Below, piece by piece: positions 26,773 through 34,593 of a DNA stretch of 64,000 nucleotides. Source of the stretch: Rheinheimera texasensis DSM 17496 (GTDB taxonomy: Bacteria > Pseudomonadota > Gammaproteobacteria > Enterobacterales > Alteromonadaceae). The position numbers were made by a program, and so were the translations under genes. The stretch spans positions 261,970 through 325,969 of the forward strand of contig NZ_KL544005.1 in assembly GCF_000711985.1 (NCBI RefSeq), in the 5' to 3' direction. The notes below the pieces were generated by a model. The model saw nothing but the letters and a program-made list of their open reading frames with translations, searched no databases and was not told the origin of the DNA. Every line of letters starts with the position of its first letter. The stretch's first letter is position 1.

Positions 26773-27265
26773 CCTGACGCACCGGGCCGGCGTCTGCTTC
26801 AATTTGTTGTTTTAGTTCGCTGGCAAAGCCGGCGATAAACACCCACTCGGCGACGATAAACAAAGGCCCGATTAGGAGCCCCATCAGGTCGTCGACAAAA
26901 GCCGGCTTTTTGCCCTCAAAATAATGACCAATAAACTGCAGCACCCAGCCAACGACGAACACCCCGACCGAGCCCCACAACCACTGTTCAGCAAACAGCT
27001 GCACCAGCTGTTGCGACAAGGCAAAACAGCCGCCGCTGAATAACAGCATCAGCACACCGAATTTCACATCAAGCAGCAAATAATACAGGCAGCTCAGCAC
27101 CAGCAGCACCAACGCTGCACTGATGGGGCTACCAAACAGCGGGAACGACAACATGCCAAACACGCTGATCACAATCAGCGGAATGCCGGCAAAATGGGTC
27201 AGAATATTCCGCTGATCGCGGTGATACAGTGCATATTGGCTTAATTGTTCACGTAAAGTCCGCAT
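26768..27265 (-). CDS. Mpo1-like 2-hydroxy fatty acid dioxygenase (DUF962)
   Basis: A 165-residue membrane protein with about four to five hydrophobic helices. It belongs to the Mpo1/YGL010w family, whose yeast member is an Fe2+-dependent dioxygenase that shortens 2-hydroxypalmitate by one carbon (alpha-oxidation). The conserved histidines are seen in YHRDQRNILTHFAGIPL near the N-terminus and QFIGHYFEGKKPAFVDDL in the middle. In bacteria its role is little studied; a function in odd-chain or hydroxy-fatty-acid metabolism is inferred from the family. A Crp-family-type palindrome lies 61 bp upstream, between this gene and the Crp/Fnr regulator gene on the same strand. Confidence 0.85.
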   Translation of the reverse strand: MRTLREQLSQYALYHRDQRNILTHFAGIPLIVISVFGMLSFPLFGSPISAALVLLVLSCLYYLLLDVKFGVLMLLFSGGCFALSQQLVQLFAEQWLWGSVGVFVVGWVLQFIGHYFEGKKPAFVDDLMGLLIGPLFIVAEWVFIAGFASELKQQIEADAGPVRQG

Positions 27266-27325
27266 TGTTTTTCCTTATTGTCAGAGGCTTTGCGATTCAA
27301 TCTAAATCTGGTTGCAGTTAAACTC

Positions 27326-27341
27326 TGTCAGATACCTGACA
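27326..27341. promoter_or_regulatory. Crp/Fnr-family-type palindrome TGTCA-N6-TGACA
   Basis: TGTCAGATACCTGACA has half-sites TGTCAG and CTGACA, with the geometry of a Crp-family operator. It lies upstream of the Mpo1-like gene and 55 bp beyond the end of a Crp/Fnr-family gene, which may be its regulator. Confidence 0.5.
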
Positions 27342-27395
27342 TTTAAGAGTGCCATCTTGTTGAATCAGCGAACAGCAGAGCAACTTGAACCGGCG

Positions 27396-28076
27396 CTACC
27401 CCTGCGCCAGCTTTAATAAAGCCGGCCGGTTCAATACTGTAATTCCACCGTATTGCGTCTGGATCAGGCCTTGCGCAACAAGCTGGCGTAGTAGCTGATT
27501 GGTGGTCTGGCGGGATAACGACAATAGCTGGCCCAGTTGCTCTTGTTGCAGCGGTACTGCAGCCTGTTGCAGACTAAGCTGGCAAAGCCGGCGGACCAGC
27601 CGCTGCTCTGCACTCAGCACTGCCCGGTCTTCTAATTCGATAAACACCTGACGCAGTTTACTGGTCAGCAGCTGACCAAAAGCCTGCCACCACAGCGGAT
27701 CTGTATTGACCAGTTGCTGCAGCGCCGTCTTAGGTATCTGCCACAGCACGGTATCTTGCAGCGCAGCGGCATCATGAGTACGCGGCTTATGGTCAAACAA
27801 GGCTATCTCACCCAGCCATTGGCCCGGCGTCAGCAGCGTCAGCAGTGCCTGTCGCCCCGACTGATGCAAACCCGAGATCAGCAACTGGCCGTCTAGCAGC
27901 ACGTAGATGCCACAAAAAGCGTCGCCGCGGCTAAACAGCGGTTGCCCGCCTTGCAGCAGACGTTTACGCCCAAAGCTCAGCAGTTGTTGCTGTTGTTGGC
28001 TGCTCAGCGCAGCAAACCAGGGATCGGCATCAAGCACCGCCAGCTCCTGCCTGGTCAATGCCATAGCAGTGCTCAT
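27396..28076 (-). CDS. Crp/Fnr family transcriptional regulator
   Basis: A 226-residue regulator. The cyclic-nucleotide-binding fold covers about 20-140, with PLFSRGDAFCGIYVLLDGQLLIS and the PGQWLGEIALFDHKPRTHDAAA loop at the phosphate-binding cassette. The winged helix-turn-helix (about 165-222) is at LGQLLSLSRQTTNQLLRQLVAQGLI. No Fe-S cysteine set is seen, so it is not an FNR-like oxygen sensor. The cassette differs from E. coli Crp, so the effector is uncertain. Its ATG overlaps the stop of the upstream HDOD gene by four bases (ATGA), implying coupled translation. Confidence 0.9.
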   Translation of the reverse strand: MSTAMALTRQELAVLDADPWFAALSSQQQQQLLSFGRKRLLQGGQPLFSRGDAFCGIYVLLDGQLLISGLHQSGRQALLTLLTPGQWLGEIALFDHKPRTHDAAALQDTVLWQIPKTALQQLVNTDPLWWQAFGQLLTSKLRQVFIELEDRAVLSAEQRLVRRLCQLSLQQAAVPLQQEQLGQLLSLSRQTTNQLLRQLVAQGLIQTQYGGITVLNRPALLKLAQG

Positions 28077-29083
28077 GTCGCCGGCCAGTGCTGGAGCAGT
28101 CCCAGTTTTTGCAACACTTTTTCCAGCGCTGGCTCCGGTACCCGCAGCGGCTGTCGCGAACGCGCCAGATAAAGTCCAAGCGCCGCTGGTTGCTTAGCGG
28201 CTTGTTGCAACGATTGCTGCGCCAGCAACAGCTTCGCCACCGGAGCGGCAAAACCCCACAACGTCAGCATAAAAGCGCCGGCCTGCGCCGCTGTAAGCGC
28301 ACTGACTTCGCCGTCGGCGCTTTGCAGCAACGCCTGACCCAGCTGATAAAACAGCGCAGCCAGCATCATCTGTTCCATTGCGGCCTGATCCAGCCCCAAC
28401 CACTGGCCAACCTGCCGGCAATGTCCGGCTAAACGGACTCCGGCTAAGCCATCGCCCGAGTCGCGGTCCTGTGACACGCTCAGCGCCAGCACCACGCCAT
28501 ATAACAAACTGAGCCCCAGCCGGCTGATCGCCATCTGAATCGAATAGGTTTCCTGGTTAAAACCCATATAGGCCGAATTGGCCAGTTGCAGCAGGCGCGC
28601 ACTCAGCACAGCATCCTGCTCAATTAGTTCTGCCAGTTTGTCAATACGCACATCGGGGTCCAGCAACAGTTGTTGCAACTGGCTCACTAAGGGCGGGATC
28701 AGAGGCAGATGGGAGCAGGCTAGTAACTGATTGCGACAGCGTTCGCTCAGTCCCAGCGCGTCTAAAGCAGTTGCGACATCGATAAGCCCGGGCAGGCTCT
28801 CTGCCGGCACAGGCTGTAAACAAAATAAATGATAATGCTGCAGATAAGGCAGCAGCTGCTCGTCCTGACAATCCGGCACCGCCAATACCCGGATACTATG
28901 AGCAAAATGTCGTGCTATGTCGTCAACCAGTGGCGATTGCGTCAAATCCGTGATGACCAGTGCGGGCGAATCTGTTAATTGCAGTGCGCCGGCGGGATCT
29001 GTTCCGCTCAGTTGCCAGCCTTGCGGTAATACTGCCTGAATAGCAGTTGCAGGGTCTGAGATCCAGAGTAAATGCCCGGCCAT
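28073..29083 (-). CDS. HDOD domain signalling protein with degenerate receiver-like N-terminus
   Basis: A 336-residue protein. The first 110 residues look like a receiver fold without clear phosphorylation residues (LLWISDPATAIQAVLP, ALVITDLTQSPLVDDI). An HDOD domain follows at about 125-310, with LPLIPPLVSQLQQLLLDPDV, LIEQDAVLSARLLQLANSAYMGF and AISRLGLSLLYGVV. HDOD domains are non-enzymatic relatives of HD phosphohydrolases that often act in signalling, motility or c-di-GMP networks. The ATG at 29083 was chosen because GGAGG is five bases upstream; GTG 29095 and ATG 29086 are poorer. It overlaps the Crp/Fnr gene downstream, so the pair probably works together. Confidence 0.85.
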   Translation of the reverse strand: MAGHLLWISDPATAIQAVLPQGWQLSGTDPAGALQLTDSPALVITDLTQSPLVDDIARHFAHSIRVLAVPDCQDEQLLPYLQHYHLFCLQPVPAESLPGLIDVATALDALGLSERCRNQLLACSHLPLIPPLVSQLQQLLLDPDVRIDKLAELIEQDAVLSARLLQLANSAYMGFNQETYSIQMAISRLGLSLLYGVVLALSVSQDRDSGDGLAGVRLAGHCRQVGQWLGLDQAAMEQMMLAALFYQLGQALLQSADGEVSALTAAQAGAFMLTLWGFAAPVAKLLLAQQSLQQAAKQPAALGLYLARSRQPLRVPEPALEKVLQKLGLLQHWPAT

Positions 29084-29126
29084 CATGACCTCCACCAGTA
29101 AGAGTTAAACCGCGGCAATGCCGCAG

Positions 29127-29504
29127 TTATGGTAATGCTGCAGCTTTTGCAATGACTTGCTGTGCGGTCAAACCATGTGTTTGTTGTCCCAAAAACTGAT
29201 AATTCACATGCTGTATTGCGGTGTCACTCTGCAGCAATGCGGCCGCCTGCATTTGTCCGGCGTGCACCTGAATTTTCACTAAGGCCAGCAAAAATTCAGC
29301 TTGTTGTGATTCCGGCATACTGCGTACCACCCGCTGCACACTTTGCTGCGTAGTTTCTGAGTTACTGCCATCGATAGTCAATGTGCGGTATGACTGCGGT
29401 GCCGCGCAGCCTTGTACCGCCAGTAACAGTAATGCGCAAATGAGGCTTTTGCCACTGCGGCTGGACGCACAAATAACCCGGTTGTGAAACAATTCGGTAA
29501 GCAT
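29127..29504 (-). CDS. Small predicted lipoprotein (DUF6694-like)
   Basis: A 125-residue protein with a hydrophobic stretch ending in the lipobox-like AVQGC at Cys33. The n-region is unusually long (about 20 residues). The mature part has the pattern TIDGSNSETTQQSVQRVVRS followed by EFLLALVKIQ, which resembles the short DUF6694 lipoprotein family of unknown role. AGGAG lies eight bases before the ATG at 29504. The gene is 43 bp downstream of the next convergently oriented space and is followed by the HDOD-Crp pair on the same strand, possibly in one transcript. The function is unknown. Confidence 0.65.
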   Translation of the reverse strand: MLTELFHNRVICASSRSGKSLICALLLLAVQGCAAPQSYRTLTIDGSNSETTQQSVQRVVRSMPESQQAEFLLALVKIQVHAGQMQAAALLQSDTAIQHVNYQFLGQQTHGLTAQQVIAKAAALP

Positions 29505-29574
29505 GGTGTCGACTCCTGTCGGTAAGTGTTAACAGCATGTATAGTTTTAACAAAAAATATCGGAACTGACCAGA

Positions 29575-30441
29575 TTAATCTGCCGGTGCTGCTGCGACAG
29601 GCTGAAACCATAACGAACTGTCTGGTAAAGGGAAATTAACTGGCGCCAATGGATTTTCCATTCGGATCTGCCGGCGCTTCGCCAGACCAGCCCGGGCAAT
29701 CGCCACGCCATATCGTTGCTGAAATAACCTTTCAAACCTGCCGCTGGCGATCAGCCGGTGTAAACCACGTTCGATAGCATTGGCCAGCCGTTGATTATTG
29801 CGATTGACAAAAAAATACACCGCAGACGGATATACCAGCACCAGCTGAGGTTCTACCATGAACTGCCCTGGCTGAAGCAGTACATCGTCATAAGCTTCAA
29901 ATACGGCTCTGGGAAATGCGTCTCCCCGTCCTTTTTGCAGCATGTCAAACAGCTGCGGCGGATGAGTACTAGTCAACACTGATAAGCCGTTATGCTGCAA
30001 AATTTCTGTATCCGGCCAGTCATGCCCCTGAATAAACGTGAGTTTTTTTAACTGAGATAATCTCTGAAGCTGCTGAAATTTTGCCTGTTCGCCCTGACGG
30101 ATCAGCAATAATCGCCAGCCGTTCAGGCCTCGATCCAGTGGGATCCGCACCGGTAGCAATTGTTGTTCGCGTGCTGCTGAAGTCATACTCCAGTACACAT
30201 CGACCTGACCGGCAGCGATTTCTTTCAGCACCCGGCTTTGCACCATGTCCTGCCCTGAGGGTTGCAACAAATAAGTTTCACCGGACGCCTGCAACGCCTC
30301 TGTGAGTAGCCGCAACGGATAACTCTGTTCAACCGAGACGGGTTGGCGCTCCGGACTGCCATAAATCACCCGCATAGCGGGCTCGGCATCGGCGCTGACA
30401 ATAAAAGGCAGCAACACAGCTATCAACAAAACTGCACGCAA
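29575..30441 (-). CDS. Orphan periplasmic solute-binding protein
   Basis: A 288-residue exported protein: signal peptide at residues 1-20, then a two-lobed binding-protein fold. Family-type segments are YPLRLLTEALQASG, IAAGQVDVYWSMTSAAREQQLLPVRIPLDRGLNGWRLLLI (split across the two lobes) and the C-terminal IERGLHRLIASGRFERLFQQRYG, typical of amino-acid-type SBP_bac_3 proteins. TTG at 30441 is the probable start, with GGGAG eight bases upstream. There is no permease or ATPase nearby. This is one of three such orphans in the window. It is divergent from the TonB-like gene. Ligand unknown. Confidence 0.75.
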   Translation of the reverse strand: MRAVLLIAVLLPFIVSADAEPAMRVIYGSPERQPVSVEQSYPLRLLTEALQASGETYLLQPSGQDMVQSRVLKEIAAGQVDVYWSMTSAAREQQLLPVRIPLDRGLNGWRLLLIRQGEQAKFQQLQRLSQLKKLTFIQGHDWPDTEILQHNGLSVLTSTHPPQLFDMLQKGRGDAFPRAVFEAYDDVLLQPGQFMVEPQLVLVYPSAVYFFVNRNNQRLANAIERGLHRLIASGRFERLFQQRYGVAIARAGLAKRRQIRMENPLAPVNFPLPDSSLWFQPVAAAPAD

Positions 30442-30635
30442 TTCACCGGCTCCCTGGTTATGTGTGTTCGCATTCTGTGGCTCCCATTACCTTACAACAG
30501 CCCTAACGGCTGTACCAGTAGTGTTGCTCCGGTTTCGGAGACAAACAACTGGAAATTGGCTGTTCGCCGCCCGGAACCTCGGCGTTTCATCCGGGTCATA
30601 GCAGCTGACTGATTCGATGATTGGCAGGCAAGGTA

Positions 30636-31385
30636 TTGTCAGAGCACAAGGTTTTCTCGTTTTATCGCTGGTTGTTGCTGTCGTTGCTGGTCCATCTGGC
30701 CATCGCTGCATTGGTATTGCTGCAACAACCGAAAGCTGCAGTAACGCAGCCAAGAGCCGTCCCAATCACTGTGTTTGCTATCAGCAAGCCGAAACCGACC
30801 GCCCCGACTGAGCCTGTTAAAGCCGGGGCGGTGACCGCTGAAACGATGAAACCAGAAAAGCTGCAGCCATTAGCGCCAAGGCAACCTAAACCCACTGTCG
30901 CGGTGGCGGTCAAAACCACAAAAACGGCCCGTCAACGCAAACCCGACAACAGACCAGCGGCAGCGGTAGTAGCAGCGCCTCGCCAAAAAGCACCACCGCC
31001 GGAGTCAGCTACGGCACCCGTCGAATTCTCAACTTTGCTGGATTCAGTTGCGTCGCGAACGGCGCAACGTGAACTGTCAGCAGAAGAACTCGTAGCCTTG
31101 ACCACGCCCAAAACTGAAACTACAGCCAAACCTGAAACAACCATCCGCCGGCCAGCCGTCAAACCCGGCACAGGCCCGGCCGCAGACGTGCTGGAAACCT
31201 TGCCCGATGGATCGCAGCTGGTACGGGTTGGCAAAGGTTGTGTACTGGCGACACCGGGCGCAGACCTTCGAAAAGATATTCACAGTATGAAAGTGGTCGG
31301 CTGTGGTGCCGGCGGGCGCAGTGAACAGGACCGGATTGATGCCCACTTTGAGCAGGTGATGTCCAAAGTAGGTCAGCACCGCTGA
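30636..31385 (+). CDS. TonB-N-terminus-like membrane-anchored protein of unknown function
   Basis: About 249 residues. One membrane helix (about residues 9-30) is followed by a long Pro/Lys/Ala/Thr-rich stretch (to about 180) of the kind that spans the periplasm in TonB/TolA proteins. It then has a small globular C-terminus with two or three cysteines (GKGCVLATPGADLRK and VVGCGAGGRSEQDRIDAHFE). The usual TonB C-terminal domain (YP..A...G..G.V) is absent, so it is not a standard TonB. The TTG at 30636 gives a clean MSEHK start; TTG 30621 is also possible. It is followed 88 bp later by an exported hydrolase gene. I do not recognise a function. Confidence 0.6.
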   Translation: MSEHKVFSFYRWLLLSLLVHLAIAALVLLQQPKAAVTQPRAVPITVFAISKPKPTAPTEPVKAGAVTAETMKPEKLQPLAPRQPKPTVAVAVKTTKTARQRKPDNRPAAAVVAAPRQKAPPPESATAPVEFSTLLDSVASRTAQRELSAEELVALTTPKTETTAKPETTIRRPAVKPGTGPAADVLETLPDGSQLVRVGKGCVLATPGADLRKDIHSMKVVGCGAGGRSEQDRIDAHFEQVMSKVGQHR

Positions 31386-31473
31386 GATGAATTCTGCCCC
31401 TGCTTATCCCTTTTACGACACTTCCGCGTCTGATAACCGGCATGCTGTAGTAAAGAGTAACCAGGACATCACC

Positions 31474-32511
31474 ATGAAATCACTGCTGTTTTTTGCCTTG
31501 CTGTTCAGTGCAGCACTGCAGGCATTGCCCAAGGGCTCGACCTTATACCCGCTGCCCGATGGTGCGTTGCATGTCAGGCTGATGCAGCCTGACAGCCAAA
31601 AAACACAGCAGGTTGATACGGCAATAGTGCTGATCGCCGGCCCTAATGAATACTTTTTTGCCGATAGCGGTTTTTTTGCCTTATTGCAGCCGGTGTTAGC
31701 AAAGCATCACCGCACTTATGCAGTAGACCGGCAAAGCAGTGGCTTCAGTTCAGACACCGCCACACCGTCTTATCGCAGGTTCGCCAAAGATTTAGCGCAG
31801 GTGTTACCGCAGTTACAGGCGAAAAAATTTCTGCTGGTCAGCTTCGCCAGTGGCAGTATCACAGCCCGTCTGCTGGCCGATGATCCGGCTATAGCGCCCC
31901 GTCTGCACGGTTTGTTGCTGCTGGACCCGGACGTTCCCACGCCAGCCGCACTCGAGCTTTATAATGGTGCACCGGCCGACTGGTATCGGGCGCATCTGCT
32001 TGAACTCCTGCCGGAACTGGCCAAAGGCGTGTGGAATGACAGAACTGCCAAAAAAATCAGTGCAGAACTGACGCAAATCCGCCAGTTAGTGCCGACGGCA
32101 CAGCAGCAATTGACTGACTGGGATTACCTGCAGCAACTGCAGGCGAGCCGTTTGCCAGTGAACCGTCAACAGGCCAGAGCGATAGAAATTGCCCAGTATC
32201 AGGCCGATTTAGCCGCTTATAGCCAAACCCCCTGGCAACAGAGTGCGGTACCAGTGTCAGTGGTGGACGGTGATTTTGAAGCGCCTTTGATCGCAGAAGC
32301 CAAAGAAGACAAAGCCCGCCTTGCACGCTGGCGGCAGGATGGGCTCGAATTCGCTGCTACTTTGGCGAAAAACAGTGGCGGCCGTTTTGTCGCCTTGCCG
32401 GCACAGAACCATTTGCTGATGTTCAGCCATAGCGCTGAGCTGACACAGCTAATTGACGAACTAATCGCTGCACCCGCCGGTGCAGCATCTGGCAACTCAG
32501 CCCGCCGCTAA
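31474..32511 (+). CDS. Exported alpha/beta hydrolase
   Basis: A 345-residue protein with a signal peptide (MKSLLFFALLFSAALQA) and an alpha/beta hydrolase fold. The nucleophile elbow is at SFASGSITARLL, with Ser in the G/A-x-S-x-G/S position, after the strand KKFLLVSF. The oxyanion region is IVLIAGPNEYFF, and the late catalytic His is in AQNHLLMFSHSAEL. An esterase or lipase-like activity in the periplasm is inferred; the substrate is unknown. The ATG at 31474 has AGGA seven bases upstream; the longer reading from 31387 adds an unconvincing N-terminus. The 3' end overlaps the convergent ROK kinase gene by 15 bp. Confidence 0.8.
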   Translation: MKSLLFFALLFSAALQALPKGSTLYPLPDGALHVRLMQPDSQKTQQVDTAIVLIAGPNEYFFADSGFFALLQPVLAKHHRTYAVDRQSSGFSSDTATPSYRRFAKDLAQVLPQLQAKKFLLVSFASGSITARLLADDPAIAPRLHGLLLLDPDVPTPAALELYNGAPADWYRAHLLELLPELAKGVWNDRTAKKISAELTQIRQLVPTAQQQLTDWDYLQQLQASRLPVNRQQARAIEIAQYQADLAAYSQTPWQQSAVPVSVVDGDFEAPLIAEAKEDKARLARWRQDGLEFAATLAKNSGGRFVALPAQNHLLMFSHSAELTQLIDELIAAPAGAASGNSARR

Positions 32512-33408
32512 ACGTGCGCCCAGAATCGCCGCACCGCGCTCGCCACTGGCGGCGCCAAACTCAGCGCGGCGCAGCGGTGGCACTTCGACACCGGCAAACA
32601 GATGGCGGCTGATTGCGGCCGGTAACGCCGCGAAGATTTCATCAATGTCAGACAAACCGCCGCCAAGCACCAGCACGTCCGGATCATAAGCCAGCACCTG
32701 CGCCGCTAAGGCCGCCCCCAAGGCGTCCAGATAACAGGCAAAACAATGTTGCGCCACTGCATCACCGGCACGCAGCGCCTGCAACCAGTCGTAAGTGGTC
32801 ACTTGTCGCTGACTGAAATGCGTGTAAAGCCGGGCCAATCCAGTACCGGAAATATAAGTCTCCGCACAACCATCCAGGCCACAACCACAGCGATACAGCG
32901 GCAACTGATATTTGGCCAGCACCCGGGCCGCAATCGACTGATGGCCCAGCTCGCCGGCCAGCTGATGCCGGCCCTGATAGAGTTCACCATCAACACAAAG
33001 ACCACCGCCGGCACCGGTGCCCAGGATCACGCCAAATACCCGGCGATAACCGCGGCCAGCGCCAAGCAAAGCTTCTGACAACACAAACAGCCTGCAGTCA
33101 TTACCAATCGCCACCGGACGCTGCAAACGTGCGGTTAAATCAGTGCCGACCAACTGCTGATTCAGGCAAGCCACATTGGATGAGGTCACCAGCCCCTGTG
33201 GCGCCACCACGCCAGGCAAAGCAATACCCACCGCTGCTTTGTGGCCAAATTTCTGGTCCGCCAGCGCCACCTGCGCACTGACAGTTTGCAAAAACACGGC
33301 ATAATCATCAGTTGGCGTCGGTACGCGCCAGCGCTCGACCAGGCTAAAATCGGGCCGAAATACCGCCATTTCAATTTTGGTGCCGCCAATATCCAGACCA
33401 TAAATCAT
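32497..33408 (-). CDS. ROK family amino-sugar kinase (GalNAc/GlcNAc kinase)
   Basis: A 303-residue sugar kinase. ATP-phosphate loop GLDIGGTKIEMAVF at the start; catalytic Asp in GNDCRLFVLSEALLGAG; GTGAGGGL second loop; and the ROK zinc motif HQ...RCGCGLDGCAETYISG. The overall pattern is nearest to NagK-type N-acetylglucosamine kinases. Because it is the last gene of a run with agaS, the KbaZ-type gene and agaR, phosphorylation of N-acetylgalactosamine to GalNAc-6-phosphate (the AgaK role) is the likely function; this is inferred from context. Its ATG overlaps the stop of agaS (TGATG), and GGAG lies upstream. A longer start at 33489 was rejected because it runs inside agaS. Confidence 0.88.
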   Translation of the reverse strand: MIYGLDIGGTKIEMAVFRPDFSLVERWRVPTPTDDYAVFLQTVSAQVALADQKFGHKAAVGIALPGVVAPQGLVTSSNVACLNQQLVGTDLTARLQRPVAIGNDCRLFVLSEALLGAGRGYRRVFGVILGTGAGGGLCVDGELYQGRHQLAGELGHQSIAARVLAKYQLPLYRCGCGLDGCAETYISGTGLARLYTHFSQRQVTTYDWLQALRAGDAVAQHCFACYLDALGAALAAQVLAYDPDVLVLGGGLSDIDEIFAALPAAISRHLFAGVEVPPLRRAEFGAASGERGAAILGARLAAG

Positions 33409-34571
33409 CAGGCTCTCTCCGTAAGTGTCGGGGCGAACGGATATAAAGTTACGCCCTGCACCACCCGGTTGACTTCGCCGGTCGGACACGGATTATCTGG
33501 TGAGATCTGAAGCTGCAGCGCTTTAAAAAATGCCAGCGTCTGGCAATACACAATCAGTGGCAAAGCCAACCAGGCATCTGCCAGCGAATCAGCACCACAA
33601 CAGCTGTCGAACTTTACCAGCCGGGTATAGGCAGCCCGGCGGTCACGGTGCACTTCTTCATATAAATCAACATCGTACTTTGCGGTATAGGGGTCGTTCG
33701 AACGCAAAATAAACACTTGAGTCTGCGCATTCACTACCGACTTCGGGCCATGGCGAAAACCAAGGCTGCTTTCATAAAAACTGCTGATTTGGCCTGCGGT
33801 CAGTTCCAGATATTTCAGTGCCGCTTCGCGGGCGATGCCGGCCAGGCCGCCACTGCCGACAAAAACCACACGCTCAGCTGGTAATTCGGCCTCGGCGCGG
33901 ACCGCCGCACTTTGCGACAGTAGCTGTTTTGTCACGTCAATAGTCTTGCTGAGCTGTGACTGCTCTGGCTGAAACAGCCATAAAGTCGCCAGATACATAC
34001 CGGTAAAACTGCTGGTCATGGCAAAACTGCGGTCGTGGCAAGCGTCCGGCAATTGCAGCACCTTACTCTGGCGATGGTTCTGGCCATATTGCGCCAGTCG
34101 CCCGGCGGCATTGCAGGTGATGATCAGATGCCGGCAATCCGGTACTAACTGATCAGCCAGCTCGGTGGTTTTCAGGCTTTCCGGGCTGTTGCCGGAGCGG
34201 CCGTAACTGATCAGCAATGTCGGATATTGCGCCTGCAGATATTGCGCCGGATTACTGACCAAATCTGTAGTACTGATAGCCTCCAGTCGCTGCGTCGGGT
34301 GTGGTAGTCCTACCGAGAGCGCCGGCAATAACGCCTGGCCAATGTAAGCCGAAGTGCCGGCGCCGGTCAGAATAATGCGCAGGCCGGGTTCAGCCAGTTG
34401 TACCCTGAACCACTGGCTGAGTTCAGTGTCAGCATTGATTTGGCTGACAATTTGCTGCCAGATGCTTGGCTGCTGAGCAATTTCGCGCGCCGTCCATTCT
34501 GCGGCGGCTTCAGATAAGCAAGCTGCAGTCAGGCCCAGTGTTGTTGAATTTGATAAAGAGTAAGCGACCAC
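33408..34571 (-). CDS. agaS: Galactosamine-6-phosphate deaminase/isomerase AgaS
   Basis: A 387-residue protein with two SIS (sugar isomerase) domains. The first (about 45-190) has GAGTSAYIGQALLP and SYGRSGNSPES. The second (about 210-370) has GSGGLAGIAREAALKYLELTAG followed by SFYESSLGFRHGPKS, the sugar-phosphate site region characteristic of AgaS. In the aga pathway AgaS converts galactosamine-6-phosphate to tagatose-6-phosphate and ammonia. The start is GTG 34571, seven bases after GGGAG; the longer frame from 34649 runs inside the upstream aldolase-subunit gene. It is 22 bp from that gene and one base overlapped with the kinase gene, so this is a tight operon, presumably repressed by AgaR. 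Confidence 0.92.
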   Translation of the reverse strand: MVAYSLSNSTTLGLTAACLSEAAAEWTAREIAQQPSIWQQIVSQINADTELSQWFRVQLAEPGLRIILTGAGTSAYIGQALLPALSVGLPHPTQRLEAISTTDLVSNPAQYLQAQYPTLLISYGRSGNSPESLKTTELADQLVPDCRHLIITCNAAGRLAQYGQNHRQSKVLQLPDACHDRSFAMTSSFTGMYLATLWLFQPEQSQLSKTIDVTKQLLSQSAAVRAEAELPAERVVFVGSGGLAGIAREAALKYLELTAGQISSFYESSLGFRHGPKSVVNAQTQVFILRSNDPYTAKYDVDLYEEVHRDRRAAYTRLVKFDSCCGADSLADAWLALPLIVYCQTLAFFKALQLQISPDNPCPTGEVNRVVQGVTLYPFAPTLTERA

Positions 34572-34593
34572 AATAAAACTCCCGGACCCGGTT

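Noticed and set aside
33409-33489. Longer N-terminus of the ROK kinase
   Set aside because: It runs within agaS; the ATG at 33408 gives the canonical kinase start (IYGLDIGGTK) with a TGATG coupling.
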